From the NCBI RefSeq assembly GCF_000708675.1, contig NZ_JELR01000001.1:1-64000 (forward strand): a stretch of 64,000 nucleotides of DNA. The letters run 5' to 3'. Of this stretch, positions 1-9,091 are shown piece after piece. Under the pieces are notes generated by a model, which searched no databases, was not told the DNA's origin, and saw only the letters and a program-made list of their open reading frames with translations. This DNA comes from Microbulbifer sp. HZ11 (GTDB taxonomy: Bacteria > Pseudomonadota > Gammaproteobacteria > Pseudomonadales > Cellvibrionaceae). Numbering within the stretch: position 1 is the first letter of the stretch; the number at the start of each line of letters is the position of its first letter. The position numbers and the translations under genes were made by a program.

Positions 1-75
1 TTCGCTCCCATTTTTGCGCAAAACGCGCATAAGGTAATCCGCCCCTGCCGTGGGCGTTAGGCCCATGAGCAATCT

Positions 76-498
76 ATGAATCGGAACTTTAAAATCGTTG
101 ATGGAATATATCTTGTGCTGGAAGGGTACGAGCTTGATTTGCACAATAACTTCGATTTCACGAATCTGGATTATTCTGTTGAGTACCGAAAGTTAGTATT
201 GAATTGGCAGCGCTCAAATGGAGATTGGGTCAGCCCAGATACTCCAAAGGCATTAGCCGTTGAGTTCAAAGAAGTAAGTGAGTTCCGTTTCATGCCTCGG
301 GATTCAGAAGTACCCTTTACCGAAGATGACTGTGTTAACTCGTTTGGCTATTGGGTAGATGAAGATTGGGCTGATGGTATCATTATGGTCGAGCCAAACC
401 AAACGGCTGAGCCTCACTGGCTTACTGCAGTAGATTTTATGTCTGGTGCAGTTTTAGCTGTCCAGGCTGAGAGAGCCAGTGCTAAAGTCACGGCCTAA
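76..498 (+). CDS. Cassette 1: hypothetical protein, 140 aa
   Basis: I do not recognise this protein. It is acidic, has no signal peptide or clear membrane segment, and is rich in Trp and aromatic residues. Its stop codon TAA (496-498) lies inside the GCCTAAC core of its own attC, which is typical of cassette genes. A tiny reading frame ATG-AGC-AAT-CTA-TGA (65-79) ends in an ATGA overlap with the start codon. Translation may therefore be coupled to a leader, since no good ribosome-binding site precedes 76. Low GC content fits recent acquisition. Its function cannot be inferred. Confidence 0.8.
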   Translation: MNRNFKIVDGIYLVLEGYELDLHNNFDFTNLDYSVEYRKLVLNWQRSNGDWVSPDTPKALAVEFKEVSEFRFMPRDSEVPFTEDDCVNSFGYWVDEDWADGIIMVEPNQTAEPHWLTAVDFMSGAVLAVQAERASAKVTA

Positions 499-513
499 CA
501 AGCGACTGTGATG

Positions 514-1680
<1,167 letters not shown>

Positions 1681-1814
1681 CAAGGCCAAGCAGTTTGCTC
1701 CGGGCCTACGGCCCTCCGCGGGACGTCCAACGCTATGCACCTTTTGTGCTGGCCGCTGCGCGTCCGTTTTCGCACAAAAGGTGCATAGCATTGGCCGCCC
1801 CTGTTGTCGGCGTT

Positions 1815-3596
1815 CAGGCTGTAGAAAAACTCTAAAAACCTAGTAGATTTTGATAAAATCTGCGGGCCCGGTTCCGAGATCCCGTCATGCCCAACTTCAA
1901 GCCCTATAATTACAGCCAGGACACAATGGTTGTAATCAATTTCGAAGATCAATTGCAGCCGAATACCTTCGAGTACACGCTGCATCACCTGATCGATAAC
2001 CGTATCAATCTTTCCGCTTTCTACGACAAGTACAAGAATGAAGGTGGTGGGCGGTCTGCATACGATCCGGCTATTCTCTTGAAGATTATCCTGTTCGCTT
2101 ACTCCAAAGGCATCACGTCTAGCCGGGAGATCCAATGGCAGTGTGAGCATAATATACTGTTCAAAGCTCTGTCCTGTGACAGCGTGCCGCACTTCACCAG
2201 CATTGCCAGCTTTGTCAGTAGTTATCCCGATGCCATACAGTCTGTCTTTGAGCAGGTGCTGATGGTTTGCGACCAGGAAGGTCTTTTGGGTAATGAACTC
2301 TTTGCCATTGATGGCTGCAAGATGTCGTCGAATGCCAGCAAGTCACACTCTGGAACTTTTAAAGAGCTCGAGCAAAAGCAGGCGAAGATCCGCAAGAAGA
2401 TCCGTCATTGTCTCTCAGAGCATAAGAAGCTGGATGGAAGGAAGCCCGCCGAACGGGAGCGAAAGCAGCGTCTCGAGCAGGCGCAGAAGACCTTGGAGAA
2501 GCACTTTGAAAAGATCGACAACTTCCTAAAGACGCAAGCCCCAAGGATGGGGCAGGGCAAGAAACCGAAAGAAGTAAAAAGTAACATCACCGACAACGAG
2601 TCGGCCAAGATGAAGACTAGTAAAGGCACCATCCAGGGCTATAACGGAATTGCGGCGGTCGACAAGAAACATCAGATTGTCGTGGAGGCGCAAGCCTTCG
2701 GGGAAGGGCAGGAAGCGCATACCTTAAAGCCGATTCTTGACGGCATTAACACGCGTTATCGGAACGCAGGTATCGCCGAGGATATTCTTTCGGACCAGGT
2801 CATTGTTACCGCAGATACCGGATTCTCAAGTGAATCTAATAACGAGATGCTGAGAAGTGAAGGTGTCAATGCCTTCATTCCCGACAACCAGTTCCGTTCC
2901 CGCGACAAGGCGTTTGCCAAGCAAAAAGAAAAACACGGTAAGCGTCACCAAGATACGGTAAAGGGCGTTAAGCAGGTTCTGCCCGCTAGCGAGTTCAGAC
3001 TCAATAAAAGAAGTAAGACCTGTATCTGCCCCGCCGGCAATGAAATGTTGCTCTACCGAGATGAGCGCGTCAGCGAGGGGAAGCAAAAACTTCACTTTGA
3101 AGGGCGACTCACAGACTGTCGACACTGCCCGCTAAAAAGCCAATGTATGCGCAATCCCGAATCGGCGGATACCCGGGATGGCCACGGACGACAAGTCTCT
3201 TTTACTTGGACGAATGGTAAAACAGCAACGGACTGGATGAAAAGACGGGTCGATAGCGTGGAAGGCAAGACAATTTACAGTCATCGCATGTCGGTGGTCG
3301 AGCCAGTCTTCGGTAATATTGGCACAAACAAGCGACTGAGTCGCTTCTCGTTGCGTGGAAAACACAAGGTGCAGGGACAGTGGCAGATGTTCTGCTTGGT
3401 GCATAATATCGAAAAGTTGATGCGATACGGCGCAGTACATTAATTCCTAGGGGCTTCTGCATTAATTTTGGGGCGATATGGTGAAAATACGCGCATGCGT
3501 GAGTAAGTGAAATTAGTGTGGTTAAATGGCGGTCAGTATGTAAACGAGAAAAGAGCCTTGAGGCGACGACTGCTGGGAGTTGTTTTTCTACAGGCT
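1815..3596 (+). mobile_element. IS1182-family element, copy 1
   Basis: The element is 1,782 bp with imperfect terminal inverted repeats: AGGCTGTAGAAAAAC near the left end, and AGCCTGTAGAAAAAC read inward from the right end. It is flanked by a direct CGTT repeat (1811-1814 and 3597-3600), taken as the 4-bp target duplication. The CGTT includes the GTT of the attC R' core, so the insertion lies on the cassette junction. It is the same length as copy 2 and differs at only a handful of positions. Confidence 0.88.
1887..3443 (+). CDS. IS1182-family transposase, 518 aa (copy 1)
   Basis: The N-terminal DUF772 region (GGGRSAYDPAILLKIILFAY) is followed by a DDE catalytic domain. Likely catalytic residues are Asp in FAIDGCKM, Asp in VTADTGF and Glu in VVEPVFGNIG. 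A basic coiled segment lies around residues 155-215. A four-Cys patch (CICPAGN, then CRHCPLKSQC) is typical of this family. The frame is intact. The protein is identical to that of copy 2, although the genes differ at four positions, all synonymous. Confidence 0.93.
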   Translation: MPNFKPYNYSQDTMVVINFEDQLQPNTFEYTLHHLIDNRINLSAFYDKYKNEGGGRSAYDPAILLKIILFAYSKGITSSREIQWQCEHNILFKALSCDSVPHFTSIASFVSSYPDAIQSVFEQVLMVCDQEGLLGNELFAIDGCKMSSNASKSHSGTFKELEQKQAKIRKKIRHCLSEHKKLDGRKPAERERKQRLEQAQKTLEKHFEKIDNFLKTQAPRMGQGKKPKEVKSNITDNESAKMKTSKGTIQGYNGIAAVDKKHQIVVEAQAFGEGQEAHTLKPILDGINTRYRNAGIAEDILSDQVIVTADTGFSSESNNEMLRSEGVNAFIPDNQFRSRDKAFAKQKEKHGKRHQDTVKGVKQVLPASEFRLNKRSKTCICPAGNEMLLYRDERVSEGKQKLHFEGRLTDCRHCPLKSQCMRNPESADTRDGHGRQVSFTWTNGKTATDWMKRRVDSVEGKTIYSHRMSVVEPVFGNIGTNKRLSRFSLRGKHKVQGQWQMFCLVHNIEKLMRYGAVH

Positions 3597-3621
3597 CGTT
3601 ATGCAAAGGAATGCTGAGATA

Positions 3622-3963
3622 ATGAAAATTGAGGAAATATGGAAATTGTTGTTGAGCTATCAAACAGCAGTTTCAGTGGTTCATGAGATCTCTCGTAGTG
3701 ATGGATACCCTATTTATCCGGAAGAAATTTCAAATTTCATGAAATTGTTAGAGTCTCCCCCTTGGGTTGCATATGAATATCAGCCAAAAGAAATTAGCGG
3801 GATTCTAGCGTCAATAGAAAACGCAAACACAAAAGAGATTAAGTGGGCCTTAACTGCCGCGGCAAGGTCTGAAAGGTTTTGTGATGGATCTTGGGAGCAA
3901 ATTCTTAAAAATAGGAGTCTGGATCCAGTCCTTGAAAGGCTTCAAGAGCTGCACCATGCATAA
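3622..3963 (+). CDS. Cassette 2: DUF6508-like protein, 113 aa
   Basis: The start at 3622 was chosen because GAGA precedes it; an in-frame ATG at 3601 has no ribosome-binding site, and the frame only extends further left by running into IS1182. The C-terminal stretch with ALTAAARSERFCDGSW followed by a short helix resembles DUF6508 proteins, which carry an ERFCDG-like motif. This is recalled from memory and not checked. The role of that family is unknown to me. The stop lies within the attC core GCATAAC. IS1182 just upstream may have separated it from the array promoter. Confidence 0.75.
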   Translation: MKIEEIWKLLLSYQTAVSVVHEISRSDGYPIYPEEISNFMKLLESPPWVAYEYQPKEISGILASIENANTKEIKWALTAAARSERFCDGSWEQILKNRSLDPVLERLQELHHA

Positions 3964-4077
3964 CAATCAGCGGCAGAGCGACAGCCAACGCTACGCACAT
4001 TTTGTGTTACTCGCTGACGCTCAAACATTAACACAAAATGCGCTCCGCGATGGCTGCGCCTGCGCTGGGCGTTATGC
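3958..4077 (+). repeat. attC site of cassette 2 (120 bp)
   Basis: R'' core GCATAAC (3958-3964) is at the left and R' GTTATGC (4071-4077) at the right. The interior is strongly palindromic, with GCGGCAGAGCGACAGCC on one side and GGCTGCGCCTGCGCTGGGC on the other. It is very similar to the attC sites at 4488 and 5692. Confidence 0.88.
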
Positions 4078-4085
4078 GATAGGAC

Positions 4086-4493
4086 ATGATTAACTCAATT
4101 TGGCCAAAGAAACTATTAAGCCCAAAAATTGATCTCGGACAATCTATTAATGATGGTATCCAGATTATTTCGAAACTGGAATCTCCAGTCGAAGAGAGTT
4201 CTGATAGTGAAATCTCGTATCGTGTAAATACTGATAAATTTGATATCGCAATTTATGAGAAAAGTGGTGTAATTTCTTCGGTTTGGCACAACGATCCAAT
4301 TGGTAGGCTTTGGGCTAAAGGAAAGGCAAGAAAGTTAAAACTATACCTTGCAAGATACGGAAACCTAGGGGATTGGGAGCTGAGGTTGAGTAACGGAATT
4401 ATGGCTCACTACTTCAATGAAAAGCTCGGTATTGTACTGGTCTACGGCGTCCACAAAGACGTAATTCGCGTGAACCTCACCCGGCACGCATAA
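4086..4493 (+). CDS. Cassette 3: hypothetical protein, 135 aa
   Basis: I do not recognise this protein. It is a soluble alpha/beta-looking protein with no signal peptide. It has a basic KGKARKLKLYLARYG segment near the middle, followed by a short aromatic region. Spacing between the array junction and the start is only about 9 nt, so translation may depend on an upstream signal. Low GC and codon use unlike the chromosomal genes mark it as cassette cargo. The stop overlaps the GCATAAC core of its attC. Confidence 0.78.
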   Translation: MINSIWPKKLLSPKIDLGQSINDGIQIISKLESPVEESSDSEISYRVNTDKFDIAIYEKSGVISSVWHNDPIGRLWAKGKARKLKLYLARYGNLGDWELRLSNGIMAHYFNEKLGIVLVYGVHKDVIRVNLTRHA

Positions 4494-4606
4494 CAAGCAG
4501 CGGCAGAGCGACAGCCAACGCTACGCACCTTTTTTGTTACTCGCTGGCGCTCAAACATTAACAAAAAGGTGCTCCGCGCTGGCTGCGCCTGCGCTGGGCG
4601 TTAAGT
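4488..4606 (+). repeat. attC site of cassette 3 (119 bp)
   Basis: The R'' core GCATAAC pairs with this cassette's own GTTATGC start at 4071. The right core GTTAAGT (4600-4606) belongs to the next cassette. The interior palindrome is nearly the same as at 3958 and 5692. Confidence 0.88.
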
Positions 4607-4622
4607 CCAGAAAGTCAAAATC

Positions 4623-5102
4623 ATGGGATATACGTTGCTTGATCAATTTATGATTGATTATTTTGATGAAAACGAAGTAGAGCTTCCGGATATGCTGATT
4701 CCTGGAGAAGTTCTCGATCATAGAGCAAGAGAACAAGCTGGTGATAGCTATCCATTTACCGGAATTCAAGAGCGAGGAGGCTGTTACTTCATATTTGATA
4801 GCTACTTCTTTTCATCATTTGCAAGCGTAAACCCAATATATGTCGGAAGATCAGGCGAGCTTAATAATAGGCTAAGAACTCACTGGTGTTCCAAAGAGAG
4901 TGTCATTGGTGAGTATTTCAAAAGACATTTTGATTCTGGATTACTCGATGTAAACGAGAGGCTGGACTCAGGAGAGTCAGTCACTGTTCGTCCATCAGCA
5001 CCTACATGTATTGCAGTATGGTTCTTAGCCGGCGAGCGTGATCGAATGTTATTCGAGCACGAATTAATATATAAATTTGAACCACTAATGAACAAAGATT
5101 AG
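4623..5102 (+). CDS. Cassette 4: GIY-YIG-superfamily nuclease-like protein, 159 aa
   Basis: The motif order fits the GIY-YIG nuclease fold. GCYFIF (residues 53-58) corresponds to the GIY strand, and IYVGRSGELNNRL (72-84) contains YVG and the following Arg. Near the C-terminus FEHELIYKFEPLMN (144-157) supplies the conserved Glu and Asn. These enzymes cleave DNA in repair, restriction or homing. About 50 residues precede the motif and are unassigned. It is too short to carry an obvious separate DNA-binding domain. A defence or DNA-processing role is possible but is inference. The start ATG 4623 lies 16 bp after the cassette junction. Confidence 0.72.
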   Translation: MGYTLLDQFMIDYFDENEVELPDMLIPGEVLDHRAREQAGDSYPFTGIQERGGCYFIFDSYFFSSFASVNPIYVGRSGELNNRLRTHWCSKESVIGEYFKRHFDSGLLDVNERLDSGESVTVRPSAPTCIAVWFLAGERDRMLFEHELIYKFEPLMNKD

Positions 5103-5112
5103 CCATTTTCGG

Positions 5113-5256
5113 ACTTAACAAACGCAGGCAGTTTGCTCCGGCCCTACGGGCCTCCACGGGACGCCCAACGCTATGCACATTATGTGCGGGTCGCTGCGCT
5201 CCCAGTTTCGCACAAAATGTGCATAGCATTGGTCGCCCCTGCTGCGGGCGTTATGT
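5113..5256 (+). repeat. attC site of cassette 4 (144 bp, second type)
   Basis: R'' ACTTAAC (5113-5119) is complementary to the cassette's own GTTAAGT. The right core is GTTATGT (5250-5256). The interior is longer than in the other intact sites and resembles the split attC of cassette 1 (GCAGTTTGCTCC..., then ...TGCATAGCATTGG). Confidence 0.87.
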
Positions 5257-5284
5257 GCCAGAGCACTGAAGGAACATTATTTGT

Positions 5285-5683
5285 ATGAAAGGAAGCTGTT
5301 TGTGTGGTCAGGTTCAGTATCAAATAGAAAAGCTAGAAAGCCCAATTCAACACTGCTCCTGCAAAACCTGTAGAAAGGCACATTCAGCTGCATTTAATAC
5401 AGCTGCTGCAGTTTCAAAGAAGAATTTTAAGTGGGAAAAGGGTGAGGATAAAATTTCAGGTTATGAATCTTCGCCTGGAAAAGTTCGGTACTTTTGCTCA
5501 AATTGTGGATCTCAGCTAATCGCTGAGAAAGAAGGTAGTCCAAATTACGTTCTTCGTGTGGCTACGTTAGATGATGATCCTGGGGTTAAAGCCGAGTTTG
5601 GTATCTGGAAATCTCATGAGGTTTCTTGGTTGGAGTACGGTGAGCATATTCACGCGCACCCAGAGTGGCAGCCAGGCCGGTAG
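5285..5683 (+). CDS. Cassette 5: GFA/CENP-V-family zinc-binding protein, 132 aa
   Basis: The GFA fold is indicated by its cysteine pattern: Cys5-x-Cys7 (GSCLCG), Cys24, Cys26 and Cys29 (HCSCKTC), then Cys71 and Cys74 (CSNCG). Members bind zinc; some were annotated as glutathione-dependent formaldehyde-activating enzymes, but most have no proven activity. Length is normal for a single GFA domain. GFA proteins are common integron cargo. The start ATG 5285 follows a short AT-rich leader. The closing residues lie just before the attC core at 5692. Confidence 0.9.
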   Translation: MKGSCLCGQVQYQIEKLESPIQHCSCKTCRKAHSAAFNTAAAVSKKNFKWEKGEDKISGYESSPGKVRYFCSNCGSQLIAEKEGSPNYVLRVATLDDDPGVKAEFGIWKSHEVSWLEYGEHIHAHPEWQPGR

Positions 5684-5691
5684 CCCGTAGC

Positions 5692-5807
5692 ACATAACAA
5701 ACAGCGGCAGAGCGACAGCCAACGCTACGCACCTTTTGTGTTACTCGCTGTCGCTCAAACATTAACACAAAATGCGCTCCGCGCTGGCTGCGCCTGCGCT
5801 GGGCGTT
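5692..5807 (+). repeat. attC site of cassette 5, cut at R' by IS1182 copy 2
   Basis: R'' ACATAAC (5692-5698) pairs with GTTATGT at 5250. The palindrome is like those at 3958 and 4488. The R' core is interrupted after CGTT (5804-5807). After the IS the sequence resumes at 7590 with CGTTATGG, the probable array end. Confidence 0.87.
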
Positions 5808-7589
5808 CAGGCTGTAGAAAAACTCTAAAAACCTAGTAGATTTTGATAAAATCTGCGGGCCCGGTTCCGAGATCCCGTCATGCCCAACTTCAAGCCCTAT
5901 AATTACAGCCAGGACACAATGGTTGTAATCAATTTCGAAGATCAATTGCAGCCGAATACCTTCGAGTACACGCTGCATCACCTGATCGATAACCGTATCA
6001 ATCTTTCCGCTTTCTACGACAAGTACAAGAATGAAGGTGGTGGGCGGTCTGCATACGATCCGGCTATTCTCTTGAAGATTATCCTGTTCGCTTACTCCAA
6101 AGGCATCACGTCTAGCCGGGAGATCCAATGGCAGTGTGAGCATAATATACTGTTCAAAGCTCTGTCCTGTGACAGCGTGCCGCACTTCACCAGCATTGCC
6201 AGCTTTGTCAGTAGTTATCCCGATGCCATACAGTCTGTCTTTGAGCAGGTGCTGATGGTTTGCGACCAGGAAGGTCTTTTGGGTAATGAACTCTTTGCCA
6301 TTGATGGCTGCAAGATGTCGTCGAATGCCAGCAAGTCACACTCTGGAACTTTTAAAGAGCTCGAGCAAAAGCAGGCGAAGATCCGCAAGAAGATCCGTCA
6401 TTGTCTCTCCGAGCATAAGAAGCTGGATGGAAGGAAGCCCGCCGAACGGGAGCGAAAGCAGCGGCTCGAGCAGGCGCAGAAGACCTTGGAGAAGCACTTT
6501 GAAAAGATCGACAACTTCCTAAAGACGCAAGCCCCAAGGATGGGGCAGGGCAAGAAACCGAAAGAAGTAAAAAGTAACATCACCGACAACGAGTCGGCCA
6601 AGATGAAGACTAGTAAAGGCACCATCCAGGGCTATAACGGAATTGCGGCGGTCGACAAGAAACATCAGATTGTCGTGGAGGCGCAAGCCTTCGGGGAAGG
6701 GCAGGAAGCGCATACCTTAAAGCCGATTCTTGACGGCATTAACACGCGTTATCGGAACGCAGGTATCGCCGAGGATATTCTTTCGGACCAGGTCATTGTT
6801 ACCGCAGATACCGGATTCTCAAGTGAATCTAATAACGAGATGCTGAGAAGTGAAGGTGTCAATGCCTTCATTCCCGACAACCAGTTCCGTTCCCGCGACA
6901 AGGCGTTTGCCAAGCAAAAAGAAAAACACGGTAAGCGTCACCAAGATACGGTAAAGGGCGTTAAGCAGGTTCTGCCCGCTAGCGAGTTCAGACTCAATAA
7001 AAGAAGTAAGACCTGTATCTGCCCCGCCGGCAATGAAATGTTGCTCTACCGAGATGAGCGCGTCAGCGAGGGGAAGCAAAAACTTCACTTTGAAGGGCGA
7101 CTCACAGACTGTCGACACTGCCCGCTAAAAAGCCAATGTATGCGCAATCCCGAATCGGCGGATACCCGGGATGGCCACGGACGACAAGTCTCTTTTACTT
7201 GGACGAATGGTAAAACAGCAACGGACTGGATGAAAAGACGGGTCGATAGCGTGGAAGGCAAGACAATTTACAGTCATCGCATGTCGGTGGTCGAGCCAGT
7301 CTTCGGTAATATTGGCACAAACAAGCGACTGAGTCGCTTCTCGTTGCGTGGAAAACACAAGGTGCAGGGGCAGTGGCAGATGTTCTGTTTGGTGCATAAT
7401 ATCGAAAAGTTGATGCGATACGGCGCAGTACATTAATTCCTAGGGGCTTCTGCATTAATTTTGGGGCGATATGGTGAAAATACGCGCATGCGTGAGTAAG
7501 TGAAATTAGTGTGGTTAAATGGCAGTCAGTATGTATACGAGAAAAGAGCCTTGAAGCGACGACTGCCGGGAGTTGTTTTTCTACAGGCT
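5808..7589 (+). mobile_element. IS1182-family element, copy 2
   Basis: The element is 1,782 bp with the same ends as copy 1. It is flanked by CGTT at 5804-5807 and 7590-7593. It is inserted at exactly the same attC position as copy 1 but in a different cassette. I counted about eight differences between the copies: four in the transposase gene (all synonymous) and four or so in the right-hand non-coding end. Confidence 0.88.
5880..7436 (+). CDS. IS1182-family transposase, 518 aa (copy 2)
   Basis: This protein is identical to the transposase at 1887-3443, with the same DUF772 region and DDE residues (AIDGCKM, VTADTGF, VVEPVFGNIG). Two intact identical proteins suggest recent transposition or selection on the transposase. 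The pair of 1.78-kb direct repeats encloses cassettes 2-5 (3597-5807), so homologous recombination between them could delete or amplify that block. Confidence 0.93.
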   Translation: MPNFKPYNYSQDTMVVINFEDQLQPNTFEYTLHHLIDNRINLSAFYDKYKNEGGGRSAYDPAILLKIILFAYSKGITSSREIQWQCEHNILFKALSCDSVPHFTSIASFVSSYPDAIQSVFEQVLMVCDQEGLLGNELFAIDGCKMSSNASKSHSGTFKELEQKQAKIRKKIRHCLSEHKKLDGRKPAERERKQRLEQAQKTLEKHFEKIDNFLKTQAPRMGQGKKPKEVKSNITDNESAKMKTSKGTIQGYNGIAAVDKKHQIVVEAQAFGEGQEAHTLKPILDGINTRYRNAGIAEDILSDQVIVTADTGFSSESNNEMLRSEGVNAFIPDNQFRSRDKAFAKQKEKHGKRHQDTVKGVKQVLPASEFRLNKRSKTCICPAGNEMLLYRDERVSEGKQKLHFEGRLTDCRHCPLKSQCMRNPESADTRDGHGRQVSFTWTNGKTATDWMKRRVDSVEGKTIYSHRMSVVEPVFGNIGTNKRLSRFSLRGKHKVQGQWQMFCLVHNIEKLMRYGAVH

Positions 7590-7684
7590 CGTTATGGCAT
7601 GTGAGGCAATTTGAACTTTTTCATTTTCTGGTCAATAGTCTAGTATCAAGTTTAAACCGCGACATTGATTTTCCTCCTGCCAAC

Positions 7685-9091
7685 TTACCCACTCTTCATT
7701 GACGAAATTTCAGTGGATTCACGTTTGATATCCTCAAATACAGCGTCAATGACCAAATCTATCCCTGACAAATATGAGGTCCAGGTGTTCTCAGCGGGAA
7801 TGTCAATTTCGAGTTTACCTATTCCGTTAAGTAATATTTTGTTCGGTGGCCAGCAATCATCGAACCAACCACACCCGTCTGCCAAGTCAGTCCAGCCTTT
7901 GGTTAGATACAGTTGAATTCCTGAAACGGGCAATTTGGGGTAGAAACCTTCCGCGCGGAATCGTAGTTTATCGCCAACCTGGCTTCCTACAATTACAAGG
8001 TTTTGTGGGGTGAGGTGTTTAAATTGACTTGCCGCGATAATACCTGCAGAAAAGGTGTTAGGCCCTACGATCAGGTATATGCGGCCATTTTCCTGTGTGG
8101 CATCGGCTATGGTTCGGACAATTGGGAGGACTTTCGTGTAGTCACCTCCACGGTTAAAGCGGAAATCCACGATGTAATGTTGAGCCTGCGACTTAGTACC
8201 AAGCTCTAAAATTCGCTGCTCAAATTCATCGAGAGTTTCTGTTTTGTCGGCAAAGCTCGCATTCATTCGAACGTAGATTGCATCGTGCTCAGGCAGCTCG
8301 CGTAGCAGATACAGCTTGTCGCTTTCCTGGAGGTATAGGGGGAGGTGATCACCTTTGCGTAGTACGGATGTCCAGCCTTTGGTGGCGAAGCTTTCATCTT
8401 CGGGAAATGCGTTTCGGAATTCCCAGAAGGGGTCGCCGGGCTTGGTTTCGTTCTCAGCTGTGAGTTGTACGCGCGATTCGACGTTATCGGGGCTCAATGT
8501 GCGTATTTCTACGGATCCTTTGGTTACTGTAGCGCCGATTAATGACAGTGCGCTGGGTGCAGAATAGAGAAACTCACTGCGATACTTCCGCCAGCTCTCG
8601 GTGCCACCACCGGTGAGAACCATTGTGCTGGGTAGTAGTTCTTCCGGGGTTTTTCCGCCGAGGGATAGCACGCGTTGCCCGAGTAAGGCGCTGTGGTCCG
8701 CGCGTGCTTTTACGATGATGAGCCCGTCAGAGGTCCAGTGAAAGCGTACCGGAAGCCGGTGCATTTTCGTGGTCAGTGCGGTGGTGTGGGCGTTCTCGAA
8801 GACAGAGAGGGCCTGTAATACAAGTAAGGTGAGGTCATCTTCCGACTGCGGCGCGGGGGCGGACTCTACGATCTGATTGAACTCTGCGGCCTGCTCTGGG
8901 GTGATGTCTTTTTCGTTGGCGAGGACGACTTGCTTGAAGTACTCCAGATCTGAGGCCAGTGACCCAGGGGATTCAACTTGCGGTATTTGTGGCTTTTCGA
9001 GCATCTGAAGTCCGCCAGCGGAAAAGAACAGTCCGGCGAGTAACAGGTTGAAGAGTACATAACCGATGACGATTTTTTTAAGGGTGCGCAT
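7685..9091 (-). CDS. S41-like peptidase-fold protein, membrane-anchored, 468 aa
   Basis: The start at 9091 (MRTLKKIVIGYVLF) was chosen because GGAA precedes it at good spacing and it gives a clean N-terminal membrane segment or uncleaved signal. Longer frames only add a basic tail inside the neighbouring pseudogene. The C-terminal half resembles the S41 (C-terminal processing / tricorn core) protease fold. FRFNRGGD (310-317) corresponds to the DLRxNxGG loop, and TFSAGI holds the probable nucleophile Ser348. No PDZ domain is evident. The catalytic assignment is by motif only. It stands alone beside the integron array, in minus orientation. Confidence 0.68.
   Translation of the reverse strand: MRTLKKIVIGYVLFNLLLAGLFFSAGGLQMLEKPQIPQVESPGSLASDLEYFKQVVLANEKDITPEQAAEFNQIVESAPAPQSEDDLTLLVLQALSVFENAHTTALTTKMHRLPVRFHWTSDGLIIVKARADHSALLGQRVLSLGGKTPEELLPSTMVLTGGGTESWRKYRSEFLYSAPSALSLIGATVTKGSVEIRTLSPDNVESRVQLTAENETKPGDPFWEFRNAFPEDESFATKGWTSVLRKGDHLPLYLQESDKLYLLRELPEHDAIYVRMNASFADKTETLDEFEQRILELGTKSQAQHYIVDFRFNRGGDYTKVLPIVRTIADATQENGRIYLIVGPNTFSAGIIAASQFKHLTPQNLVIVGSQVGDKLRFRAEGFYPKLPVSGIQLYLTKGWTDLADGCGWFDDCWPPNKILLNGIGKLEIDIPAENTWTSYLSGIDLVIDAVFEDIKRESTEISSMKSG

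Noticed and set aside
3957-5807. CRISPR array suggested by regularly spaced similar repeats
   Set aside because: The repeats are 116-144 bp palindromes with integron core heptamers, separated by complete genes. They are attC sites.
7594-7684. A sixth cassette after the second IS1182 copy
   Set aside because: The junction heptamer GTTATGG does not fit the RRRY pattern, there is no gene on the + strand, and no matching attC follows. It is taken as the array end.
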